A DNA stretch of 7,257 nt from an uncultured Litorilinea sp. GTDB lineage: Bacteria; Chloroflexota; Anaerolineae; Caldilineales; Caldilineaceae. The notes under the pieces were generated by a model. It did not search any database. It was not told the DNA's origin and worked only from the letters and a program-made list of their open reading frames with translations. The stretch spans positions 1 through 7,257 of the forward strand of contig CAKZVN010000068.1 in NCBI GenBank assembly GCA_937922105.1. Direction: 5' to 3'. The translations under genes were made by a program, and so were the position numbers. Of this stretch, positions 1 through 7,257 are shown piece by piece (positions within the stretch are counted from its first letter, which is position 1; the number at the start of each line of letters is the position of its first letter).

Positions 1-476
1 CGCCGCCCGCGCCGCGCAGCAAGCCCGGCGCGCCACCGCCCAAAGTCTCGGAGCCGGAAGCAGACCCTGTCGCCTTAGCACGGACCCAACACTTCGTTCA
101 TCGCGGCAGCCTGCGCTCCGGTCAAGTGTTGCGTAAGACCGAAAGTATCGTGGTGATCGGTGATGTCAACCCGGGCGCACAAGTGATCAGCGGCGGGGAC
201 ATCATGGTCTGGGGCCGGCTACGTGGGATCGCCTTTGCCGGCGCCGACGGCAACCGCAAAGCCGTTGTCGCCGCGCTGGACTTTGTCCCCACTCAGTTGC
301 GCATTGCCCACCTGACCACCATTCCGCCGGCGCAATCGAGCGGGCGCGGCCTCTTTTCCTTTTGGCGCAAACCCGCCGCGCGCCGCCCGGAAATTGCGCG
401 TATCCTGGATGGCAAGATCATCGTGGAGCCGTGGGATGAGACACGCACCTATGGGCCGTCGGCCCTGCGCCGCTAA
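1..476 (+). CDS. minC: Septum site-determining protein MinC, C-terminal part (5' end outside window)
   Basis: MinC blocks FtsZ polymerisation away from midcell and is brought to the membrane by MinD. The reading frame is open from position 3, giving 157 visible residues before TAA; the N-terminal FtsZ-inhibiting domain is off the window. The visible part starts with a proline-rich linker (PPAPRSKPGAPPP), then the MinC C-terminal beta-helix domain: HRGSLRSGQ, VVIGDVNPGAQVISGGDIMVWG, LRGIAFAGADGN and PTQLRIAHL. These are the usual family landmarks that form the dimer and MinD-binding face. The protein ends with GKIIVEPW. Between the QLRIA strand and this last strand is a basic loop of about 20 residues (containing FSFWRKPAARRP) that looks longer than usual. 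A GTG at 126 is inside the domain and is not the start. minD follows after 59 bases, so co-transcription is likely. Confidence 0.9.
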   Translation, partial: PPAPRSKPGAPPPKVSEPEADPVALARTQHFVHRGSLRSGQVLRKTESIVVIGDVNPGAQVISGGDIMVWGRLRGIAFAGADGNRKAVVAALDFVPTQLRIAHLTTIPPAQSSGRGLFSFWRKPAARRPEIARILDGKIIVEPWDETRTYGPSALRR

Positions 477-491
477 GCCCTGCCACCCTTC

Positions 492-514
492 GCGCCCCTG
501 ATTTCTCGGGGCGC
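492..514 (+). other. GC-only hairpin in the minC-minD gap
   Basis: GCGCCCC (492-498) and GGGGCGC (508-514) form a perfect 7-bp stem with a 9-base loop (TGATTTCTC), between the minC stop and the minD ribosome binding site. No U-run follows (the next bases are CCTGACACAG), so it is not a standard terminator. It might be a pause, an RNA processing or stability element that sets the MinC:MinD ratio, or it may simply occur by chance in GC-rich DNA. Confidence 0.35.
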
Positions 515-535
515 CCTGACACAGAGCGAGGCTGC

Positions 536-1327
536 ATGCCCGGCAATGTCATTACTGTGACCTCCGGCAAAGGAGGCGTGGGCAAGACAACAACGACCGC
601 CAATCTCGCCGTTGCGTTGGCCCTCACCGGCAAACGTGTCATTGCCGTGGACGCCGACATCGGCCTGCGTAATCTCGATCTGGTCATGGGGCTGGAAAAC
701 CGCATCCTTCACGATATTGTGGATGTGGTAGAGGGGCGCTGCCGTCTTGAACAGGCGCTGGTGCGCGATACACGGGTGGAGTCGCTCTATCTGCTGGCGG
801 CGGCGCAGACGCGCGACAAAGCCGACGTGGGCATCCAACAGATGGTCTCAGTCTGTAAAAGCCTGGCGACCATGGCGGATTATGTCATCATAGACTCGCC
901 CGCGGGCATCGAACACGGCTTCCAGAGCGCCGTTGCCCCTGCCGATCGCGTGCTCATCGTCACCACGCCCGACGTGAGCGCGCTGCGCGACGCCGACAAA
1001 GTGATCTTTCTGCTGGAGCGTGACTGGAAACACCAGCCCGGCCTGGTGGTCAACCGCTACAACGCGCGCCTCTCGCGCAACGGCGAACTGCGCGACATTG
1101 ACGACATCCTGGATATCCTGGCGGTGGACTTGCTGGGCGTCGTGCCGGAGGACAAGTCCATTGTCCTCGCCACCGACCGCGGCACACCCGTCGTGCTCAA
1201 CAAGCGCAGCTGGGTGGCGACGGCTTATCGCAACATTGCCCAGCGGATCATGGGCAACAACGTGCCGCTCATGGACTTTCGCGAGCCGGGTCTCATCCCG
1301 GCGATTGTGCGCCTCCTGGGGCGCTAG
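536..1327 (+). CDS. minD: Septum site-determining ATPase MinD
   Basis: MinD is a ParA/MinD-type ATPase that dimerises on ATP, binds the inner membrane and recruits MinC to restrict Z-ring position. The 263-residue length fits the family. The deviant Walker A is GKGGVGKTT (residues 11-19), with signature lysine K12 and Walker lysine K17. The switch region VDADIGLRNLD (38-48) holds D41, and the Walker B segment is IIDSPAGIE (118-126). The last residues, about 253-263 (LIPAIVRLLGR), form a short amphipathic stretch like the membrane-targeting helix of MinD and separate it from soluble ParA proteins. The ATG is preceded by GAGG (528-531), four bases away, a close but usable ribosome binding site. 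It lies 59 bases after minC and 38 before rodA. No minE follows. Confidence 0.95.
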   Translation: MPGNVITVTSGKGGVGKTTTTANLAVALALTGKRVIAVDADIGLRNLDLVMGLENRILHDIVDVVEGRCRLEQALVRDTRVESLYLLAAAQTRDKADVGIQQMVSVCKSLATMADYVIIDSPAGIEHGFQSAVAPADRVLIVTTPDVSALRDADKVIFLLERDWKHQPGLVVNRYNARLSRNGELRDIDDILDILAVDLLGVVPEDKSIVLATDRGTPVVLNKRSWVATAYRNIAQRIMGNNVPLMDFREPGLIPAIVRLLGR

Positions 1328-1355
1328 ACAACCGTACCGGCTGGATCGTTCGACC

Positions 1356-1375
1356 TTGACCAACCATGACCAACC
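1356..1375 (+). repeat. 10-bp tandem direct repeat across the rodA start codon
   Basis: TTGACCAACC (1356-1365) is followed directly by ATGACCAACC (1366-1375); nine of ten bases match. The second unit includes the rodA ATG. The copy takes the place where a Shine-Dalgarno sequence would be expected, and none is seen upstream. It may be a small duplication or chance. Confidence 0.5.
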
Positions 1376-2475
1376 GTTTATTGTGGCGTAACTTCGATTG
1401 GCCCTTGTTGATCGTCGTGCTCTTTTTGTGCGGTGTGGGCGTCGCCATGATCTACAGCGCAACCGCCAATACCGTGGACTTGGGCGACTATTGGTGGCGC
1501 CAGACCACCTTTCTCGCGGTCGGGCTGGTGGGCCTCTTCGTCGTCGCGGTGATTGACTATCGTCATCTGGCGCTGTTGGCCCCGCCTGCGTTTCTAGTCT
1601 TTATCGGGCTGCTGGTCGCGGTCTTTCTCTTCGGCGAAACCCAGGGCAGCGGCTCGCAACGCTGGATTTCCATCGGCGGCACGCTGGTGCAACCCACCGA
1701 GCCGGGCAAATTCCTCTTGATCATCTTCCTCGCCTGGTATCTCAGCTGGTTCCACGACTACATGGGGCGGCTGGAGACGCTGCTGGTGGCGCTGGTGCTG
1801 CTGATCGCGCCGCTGGCGCTGATCTACTTGCAGCCCGACCTGGGCATGACCGCCACCTACGCGTTCTTGGGCGGCACGCTGATCATGGTCGGCGGCATCC
1901 GCTTTTGGCAGCTTTTTCTCATGGCAGGGAGCGCAGTAGCTGCCTTGCCGGTCTTCTTGGGCACGCTGCAAGGCTACATGCTGGAGCGCATCAACGTCTT
2001 CCTCAATCCCGCCGAAAACGCAGCCGCCGCCTTCAACGTCAACCAGGCGCTGATCGCCATCGGCAACGGCGGGTGGATGGGCCGCGGCTTCGGGCTGGGC
2101 AGCCAGAATCAGTTGCACTTTTTGCGCGTGCGCCACACCGACTTCATCTTCAGCGTCATCGCCGAAGAGCTGGGCTGGGTGGGCGCGATGATCATCCTGG
2201 CTTTGCTGCTCTTTGTGGTCTGGCGTCTGCTGCGCATCGCGGACAAGGCGCAGGACCACTTCGGACGGCTGTTGACCGTGGGCGTCGCCGCGCTCATCTT
2301 CTTCCAGGTGGTGGTCAACGTGGGCATGAACATGAGTCTCTTGCCCGTCACCGGCTTGACGCTGCCCTTCATCAGCTATGGCGGTAGCAGCTTGGTCTCC
2401 ATGCTGGTCGCCATCGGCCTGGCACAAAGCGTGATCATGCGCCACCGCAAGATCGAGTTCAGCAGCGAGTTCTGA
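1366..2475 (+). CDS. rodA: RodA/FtsW-family SEDS peptidoglycan glycosyltransferase
   Basis: SEDS proteins are multi-pass inner-membrane enzymes that polymerise lipid II into glycan strands together with a class B penicillin-binding protein. The 369 residues are mostly hydrophobic, consistent with about ten membrane segments. Landmarks are QRWISIGG...QPTEPGK (98-115), LQPDLGMT (155-162), NQALIAIGNGGWMGRGFGLGSQ (226-247), HTDFIFSVIAEELGWVG (257-273) and LPVTGLTLPFISYGGSS (326-342). D259 in HTDFIF matches the aspartate essential for polymerase activity in RodA. The HFLRVRHTDFIFSVIAEELG stretch is closest to RodA; TGLTLPFISYGGSS also resembles FtsW, so the elongation versus division role is not fully settled. 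A TGA at 1357 in the same frame prevents an upstream start, so ATG 1366 is the first possible one; no clear ribosome binding site precedes it. Position after minD suggests one operon. Confidence 0.9.
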   Translation: MTNRLLWRNFDWPLLIVVLFLCGVGVAMIYSATANTVDLGDYWWRQTTFLAVGLVGLFVVAVIDYRHLALLAPPAFLVFIGLLVAVFLFGETQGSGSQRWISIGGTLVQPTEPGKFLLIIFLAWYLSWFHDYMGRLETLLVALVLLIAPLALIYLQPDLGMTATYAFLGGTLIMVGGIRFWQLFLMAGSAVAALPVFLGTLQGYMLERINVFLNPAENAAAAFNVNQALIAIGNGGWMGRGFGLGSQNQLHFLRVRHTDFIFSVIAEELGWVGAMIILALLLFVVWRLLRIADKAQDHFGRLLTVGVAALIFFQVVVNVGMNMSLLPVTGLTLPFISYGGSSLVSMLVAIGLAQSVIMRHRKIEFSSEF

Positions 2476-2560
2476 CGCATCGGCAGCGCCTTCTCCAACA
2501 CATCTTGGACTACCCACGCCTGTTCAGTGATACCACTGCTATGAACTCAATGGCCGTGTC

Positions 2561-2941
2561 CTACTCCTTCGGCAAAATGACCTTCCAGGTTTCGTAGACA
2601 GCCGCTTTTTCCTTTTCCCAAAACGCAGTCTCTTCGTCGGACGAGTCGCCACCAATCTTGCCCAGTTCACGCGCCAGATTGAAGAAACCTGCACTGGCAG
2701 CCCCCTGAACGTTAACGGCAACGGCACTTAGCATCGGCCGCCCTGCCTTTACTTCGTCTTCGGAGATTTCGCCAAGAATATGCCCGATTTGACTGCCCAT
2801 GTAACTTCCTCGCATCGGCAGGCCCATGATTTTGGCGATTTCTTGATAAGTTACTGTCCCGCGATACCGTGCGGCAGCGATTAGCTCCGTGTACACAAGA
2901 TGATATTCCTTGGTGTTGCGATACTTGCCTTCGGAACTCAA
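2561..2941 (-). CDS. Hypothetical protein, 126 residues, alkyltransferase-like pattern (speculative)
   Basis: Function is not recognised. The protein is soluble, with no signal peptide or membrane segment. A helical start (YHLVYTELIAAARY, 13-26) leads to GTVTYQEIAKIMGLP (28-42), which looks like a helix-turn-helix-type segment, then MGSQIGHILGEISEDE (48-63), GRPMLSAVAV (67-76), GFFNLARELGKIGG (85-98) and a charged C-terminal helix (103-120). There is no cysteine. The order TYxEIA - G.P - G..IG..L - P...V.V - GF loosely follows the C-terminal domain of O6-alkylguanine-DNA alkyltransferases (TYgelA - G.P - vG.al - PCHRV - GgY), with the reactive PCHR replaced by PMLS. This is pattern memory, not an alignment. 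The start is TTG: AGGGGG (2953-2948) sits six bases upstream, and an in-frame stop TAA lies a little further up with no ATG between. GC is about 53%. It converges on rodA, leaving an 85-base gap. Confidence 0.75.
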   Translation of the reverse strand: MSSEGKYRNTKEYHLVYTELIAAARYRGTVTYQEIAKIMGLPMRGSYMGSQIGHILGEISEDEVKAGRPMLSAVAVNVQGAASAGFFNLARELGKIGGDSSDEETAFWEKEKAAVYETWKVILPKE

Positions 2942-3159
2942 GTTGCACCCCCTATTCCTTTTTTCGGGCGGGCCTTATGTGCGCATCTAGGGCCAGTTGT
3001 ACTGAAGTACGCTGTAGTAGTCCCATGAAGTTGAACGGAATTCGCACATTCAGCAGACAAGGCGACGGTTACAGATGTCGTGAGTGGACCGGGCCGGTGC
3101 ACGCGTGGGAGGAACCGATGGGGCATGCGATGATGGGTTTGTCGCCGATTCCTGCTAAC
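2942..3159 (-). other. Gene-free leader upstream of the hypothetical gene
   Basis: This stretch holds no convincing gene on either strand. If the candidate promoter at 3160-3187 is used, it would be a 5' leader of about 210 bases for the TTG-started gene. It contains the ribosome binding site AGGGGG (2953-2948), the imperfect dyad at 3084-3102 and a short inverted repeat GTACT-GA-AGTAC (2999-3010). No known riboswitch or structured RNA family was recognised. Confidence 0.4.
3084..3102. promoter_or_regulatory. Imperfect palindrome, possible operator
   Basis: A 19-base imperfect dyad reads GTG-g-ACCGG-g-CCGGT-g-CAC, with eight of nine positions pairing about a central G. It lies upstream of the hypothetical gene and downstream of its candidate promoter, a place where a dimeric regulator could bind. 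GC-rich DNA yields such dyads by chance, and no second copy was seen in the window. Confidence 0.25.
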
Positions 3160-3187
3160 AGTGTAGCATAGCGGGGGGGGGAGTCAA
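3160..3187 (-). promoter_or_regulatory. Candidate sigma70-type promoter with a C9 tract in the spacer
   Basis: Read on the minus strand, TTGACT (3187-3182) matches five of six bases of the -35 consensus. TACACT (3165-3160) matches four of six of the -10, with a 16-base spacer. Nine consecutive C residues (3181-3173 on this strand) fill over half of that spacer. It sits just after the nuo operon terminator and points towards the hypothetical gene, a logical position, although it implies a leader of about 210 bases. Confidence 0.4.
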
Positions 3188-3205
3188 CTGTCAGTTTTCG
3201 GCGCG

Positions 3206-3252
3206 AAAATGCCCGCACCTGTCCGCGCGCGTCCGGGCGGACAGGTGCGGGC
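3206..3252 (-). terminator. Rho-independent terminator of the nuo operon
   Basis: CGGACAGGTGCGGGC (3238-3252) and GCCCGCACCTGTCCG (3211-3225) are perfect 15-bp arms with a 12-base loop, starting 19 bases past the nuoN stop. On the minus strand the stem is followed at once by ATTTT (3210-3206), giving a U-run. A smaller inverted repeat, TTTTCG-GCG-CGAAAA (3195-3209), overlaps the U-run and could form a second hairpin. The opposite side of the stem lacks a T-run, so termination is for the minus strand. Confidence 0.85.
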
Positions 3253-3271
3253 GCTCAGAATGAGGGAATGG

Positions 3272-4735
3272 TTAGCCGCCTAACCCGGTGTGGAAGATGC
3301 CCGCCCACAGGCCCGGATAGAAGCCGATGAGGATGGTGAACAGCGCAGCCACCGCCACGCTCAGGCGCAACAGACCGCCGTCGCGGGGAGCGGTCGCCGT
3401 CTCCTCGCCGGGGGCCTCAAAATACATGGCGACCGTCACGCGCAAGTAGTAATAGAGACCCATCGCGCTGTTGAGGATGCCCACCACCGCCAGCCATGTC
3501 CACCCGGCTTCCACCGCGGCGGAGAAGACGAAGAACTTGCCAAAGAAGCCTGCCAGCGGCGGGACCCCACTGAGGCTGAACATAAAGACCGCCATAGCCA
3601 ACGCCAAGAAAGGGCGGCGCGGGGCAATGCCCGCAGCACGGTTTTGCAGCGCATCGTCCTCGTTGGCCTTTTCCAGCGCAATCACAATGGCAAACGCGCC
3701 GATGTTCATGAAGGCATAGGTGAACAGATAGAAGAGCGCGCCCGTAGCGCCCTGGGCCGTCCCCGGCGCCAAGCCCACCAGGATATAGCCTGCGTGCGCA
3801 ATGCTGGAATAGGCCAACATGCGCTTGAGGCTGGTCTGGCGCAAGGCGGCCAAGTTGCCCAGCGTCATGGTCAACACCGCCAACACCGCCAGCGCCGTGC
3901 CCCATGTCTCCTGCTGTGCAGGGGCCGCTTCCAGCAGCACGCGGATAAACGCAGCAAAGCCTGCGGCCTTGGTCCCCACGCTCATAAACGCGGCTACCGG
4001 TGTGGGCGCGCCCTGGTAGACATCGGGCGTCCACATGTGGAAAGGGACCAGGCTGACCTTAAAGGCAAAGCCCACCATGAGCAGCGCCAGCCCGGCATAG
4101 AGCAGCGCGGGTGTGCCGATCCCCGCCGCCATGTTGGCGGCGATGATGCTGTACTGCGTGCTGCCCGCCGCGCCGTAGATCAGCGCCGCGCCATAGACGA
4201 AGAAGCCGCTGGCGAACGCGCCCAGTAGGAAATACTTGAGGCTGGCTTCGGTGCTGAGCCGGCTCTCCCGGCGCAACCCGGTGAGGATATAGAGCGCCAA
4301 CGAGAAAATCTCCAGCGCCAAGAAGACCACGATCAGGTCGGTGGCGCTCCCCATCATCATCATGCCCGTGGCGGTGAGCAGGAGCAGCGCATAGTACTCG
4401 CCCACCCGGTAGTTGATCGTGGGGATGGTCTGCACGCTGACCAGGATACCCAGCGCGGTGGCGGTCAACACAATCACATTGAGGGCCAGCGCAAAGCGGT
4501 CCGACGTCGCCATCCCCTGGAAACTCTGGGCCGGCTGCCCCCACATCACTGCGCAAACCACCAGTCCCGCCGCCACGCCCGCCAGCGCCACCCACGGCAA
4601 CGCTTGGCGCAGGGCCGGGCGCTTGTCGTTGGCAAGGATGTCCACCAACATGACCAGCAAGGTAAAACCGATGAGGGTCAGCGCTGGGGCCAACACGGCA
4701 AAGTTAAGTTGGAGGGCGTCCAATGACTGGGGCAT
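3272..4735 (-). CDS. nuoN: NADH-quinone oxidoreductase subunit N (complex I)
   Basis: NuoN is one of three antiporter-like membrane subunits of proton-pumping respiratory complex I, which couples NADH-to-quinone electron transfer to proton export. The 487-residue length is normal. The pump residues are where expected: E142 in ALEIFSLALYIL, K226 in FKVSLVPFHMWTPDVYQGAPTP, K256 in FMSVGTKAAGF, and K400 in GVPPLAGFFGKFFVF; these correspond by motif to E133, K217, K247 and K395 of the E. coli protein. The segment LKRMLAYSSIAHAGYILVG (303-321) is also typical. About fourteen membrane helices are expected from the hydrophobicity. The ATG lies three bases after the nuoM stop with only a weak ribosome binding site, so translation is probably coupled to nuoM. 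It is the last gene before the terminator. Confidence 0.96.
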   Translation of the reverse strand: MPQSLDALQLNFAVLAPALTLIGFTLLVMLVDILANDKRPALRQALPWVALAGVAAGLVVCAVMWGQPAQSFQGMATSDRFALALNVIVLTATALGILVSVQTIPTINYRVGEYYALLLLTATGMMMMGSATDLIVVFLALEIFSLALYILTGLRRESRLSTEASLKYFLLGAFASGFFVYGAALIYGAAGSTQYSIIAANMAAGIGTPALLYAGLALLMVGFAFKVSLVPFHMWTPDVYQGAPTPVAAFMSVGTKAAGFAAFIRVLLEAAPAQQETWGTALAVLAVLTMTLGNLAALRQTSLKRMLAYSSIAHAGYILVGLAPGTAQGATGALFYLFTYAFMNIGAFAIVIALEKANEDDALQNRAAGIAPRRPFLALAMAVFMFSLSGVPPLAGFFGKFFVFSAAVEAGWTWLAVVGILNSAMGLYYYLRVTVAMYFEAPGEETATAPRDGGLLRLSVAVAALFTILIGFYPGLWAGIFHTGLGG

Positions 4736-4738
4736 GGC

Positions 4739-6301
<1,563 letters not shown>

Positions 6302-6338
6302 GCGGGTCTATCCTGCCGTTCTGCTGCGCCTGTGCCGA

Positions 6339-7257
6339 CTAGGCGCTCATGATGAAATAGGTAACCAGCAGTACCACACCCAATAGGATGCTCAACGCAT
6401 AGGTCGGGATTGCGCCGTTCTGGAGATAGCGCACTTGCTCGCCCAACTTTTGGCTCAGCGTCGCCAACCCGTTGACCGCGCCGTCAATGATCTGGCGGTC
6501 AAACACCCTGGCAAACCACTCGGCGCTCACACGCAGCGGCTGCACGATGAGCGCGTTGTACGCCTCGTCCACATACCACTTGGCTTCCGCCAACGGGGCG
6601 ACTCCCTGCACCGACGCGGCAATGCGATAGGCCCAGTTCTCCTGGCGCACATAACGGGCATAAGCCATGAGCGAGCCGAAGGCTGCGGTCACCACGCTCA
6701 ACGTGATGGCGGTCAGTTCCAACTCCAGGGGCGGATGTTCGTGATAGCCCAACGCAGGCTTCAGCCACGTCTCCAGGGTCGTCACAAAGGGCAAGTTGAG
6801 CGCACCCGCCACCACCGTCAACCCCGCCAAAATCCACAGCGGCACGGTCATCAGGCTGGGGCTTTCGTGCGCGTGGTCATAGAGATGGCGATCCCGCGGG
6901 CGGCCCAGGAAGGGCACCAGCACGGCGCGGAAACTGTAGAACGCGGTCATCAGCGCGGTCGCCAAGCCCACGGCATAGAGCAGCGGATTCTGGACCAGCG
7001 CGCCCACCAAGATGGCGTCTTTGGAAAAGAAACCCGCCAGCGGCGGCAAGCCTGCCAGCGCCGCCGCGCCGATCAGGAAGGTCATAAAGGTCGCCGGCAT
7101 CTTGTCGCGCAGCCCGCCCATCTTGCGGATGTCCAACTCGCCGTGGGTGGCGTGCATGACGCTGCCCGCAGCCAAGAAGAGCAGCGCCTTGAAGAACGCA
7201 TGCGTCGTCAAGTGGAAGATGGCTGCGCCATAGGCCCCCACGCCCACACCCAACATC
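6339..7257 (-). CDS. nuoL: NADH-quinone oxidoreductase subunit L, C-terminal half (5' end outside window)
   Basis: NuoL is the distal antiporter-like subunit of complex I; its long lateral helix runs along the membrane arm past NuoM and NuoN. The 305 visible codons end with TAG and correspond to roughly the second half of a protein that usually exceeds 600 residues. Numbering from the first complete codon in the window, HLTTHAFFKALLFLAAGSVMHATHGE (15-40) carries the conserved histidines and K23. MGGLRDKMP (46-54) and ALAGLPPLAGFFSKDAILVGAL (66-87) carry the conserved KD pair (K79, D80) of the terminal channel. WYVDEAYNALIVQPL (227-241) and the stretch after it fit the lateral helix, and the last hydrophobic helix is about 286-303. 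The methionine at 7256 is internal, not a start. nuoM follows after 37 bases. Confidence 0.96.
   Translation of the reverse strand, partial: MLGVGVGAYGAAIFHLTTHAFFKALLFLAAGSVMHATHGELDIRKMGGLRDKMPATFMTFLIGAAALAGLPPLAGFFSKDAILVGALVQNPLLYAVGLATALMTAFYSFRAVLVPFLGRPRDRHLYDHAHESPSLMTVPLWILAGLTVVAGALNLPFVTTLETWLKPALGYHEHPPLELELTAITLSVVTAAFGSLMAYARYVRQENWAYRIAASVQGVAPLAEAKWYVDEAYNALIVQPLRVSAEWFARVFDRQIIDGAVNGLATLSQKLGEQVRYLQNGAIPTYALSILLGVVLLVTYFIMSA

Noticed and set aside
1594..2517. 307-codon antisense open frame over rodA
   Set aside because: It is very rich in Gln, His, Asp and Ala, as seen in antisense frames of GC-rich genes, and the opposite strand encodes a clear SEDS protein.
2525..2538. 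Hairpin CAGTG-ATAC-CACTG after rodA as a terminator
   Set aside because: The stem is only 5 bp and no T-run follows on either strand, so a terminator call is not supported. No other terminator for the min-rodA unit was found in the 85-base gap.
2999..3010. Short inverted repeat GTACT-GA-AGTAC
   Set aside because: Arms of five bases with a two-base centre cannot form a stable RNA hairpin and are too short to call as an operator alone.
2938..3126. 62-codon minus-strand frame whose TGA overlaps the TTG start of the hypothetical gene (TTGA)
   Set aside because: The overlap would suit translational coupling, but no ribosome binding site precedes its ATG and the peptide looks random, with no recognisable motif. 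Probably chance.
3165..3170. TATGCT as the -10 element for the TTGACT box
   Set aside because: The spacer would be 11 bases, too short for a sigma70-type promoter; TACACT at 3160-3165 gives 16.
2869..3171. 100-codon plus-strand frame across the small gene's start and leader
   Set aside because: It is antisense to the supported gene for its first part and lacks any recognisable domain or ribosome binding site.
3290..4228. 312-codon plus-strand open frame over nuoN
   Set aside because: Its composition (many Arg, Gln, His) is a mirror of codon bias in nuoN, which has all family motifs on the other strand.

Overview
The window looks like chromosomal DNA of a GC-rich bacterium. It carries two housekeeping blocks that point towards each other, with a short, lower-GC stretch between them. 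The pairing of minC-minD-rodA with nuoL-nuoM-nuoN, and the style of the proteins, suggests Chloroflexota (an Anaerolineae-like lineage). This is inferred from gene content and protein style only; no marker gene is present, so it is tentative.

Left block, plus strand (1-2475): the C-terminal part of minC (its start lies off the window), a complete minD, and a complete rodA/ftsW-type SEDS gene, separated by 59 and 38 bases. MinC and MinD form a membrane-recruited inhibitor of FtsZ assembly that helps place the division septum. The SEDS protein polymerises peptidoglycan glycan strands. The block therefore joins septum placement and wall growth. No minE lies between minD and rodA.

Middle (2476-3271): a small minus-strand gene of 126 codons with no recognised function, starting at TTG behind a good ribosome binding site. 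Its GC content is about 53%, against roughly 67-77% in sampled lines of the neighbours. Upstream of it is a 330-base gene-free stretch holding a candidate sigma70-type promoter with nine C residues in its spacer, an imperfect dyad, and the intrinsic terminator of the nuo operon. The small protein has a cysteine-free pattern that loosely recalls the DNA-binding domain of O6-alkylguanine-DNA alkyltransferase-like proteins. This is the least explained part of the window.

Right block, minus strand (3272-7257): the end of an operon for respiratory complex I, in the order nuoL (C-terminal half; the start is off the window), nuoM, nuoN. These encode the three antiporter-like proton-pumping membrane subunits. 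The conserved pump lysines and glutamates are present in the visible parts. A 15-bp stem followed by AUUUU, just past nuoN, closes the operon.

No tRNA, rRNA, CRISPR array, insertion sequence or complete mobile element was seen.
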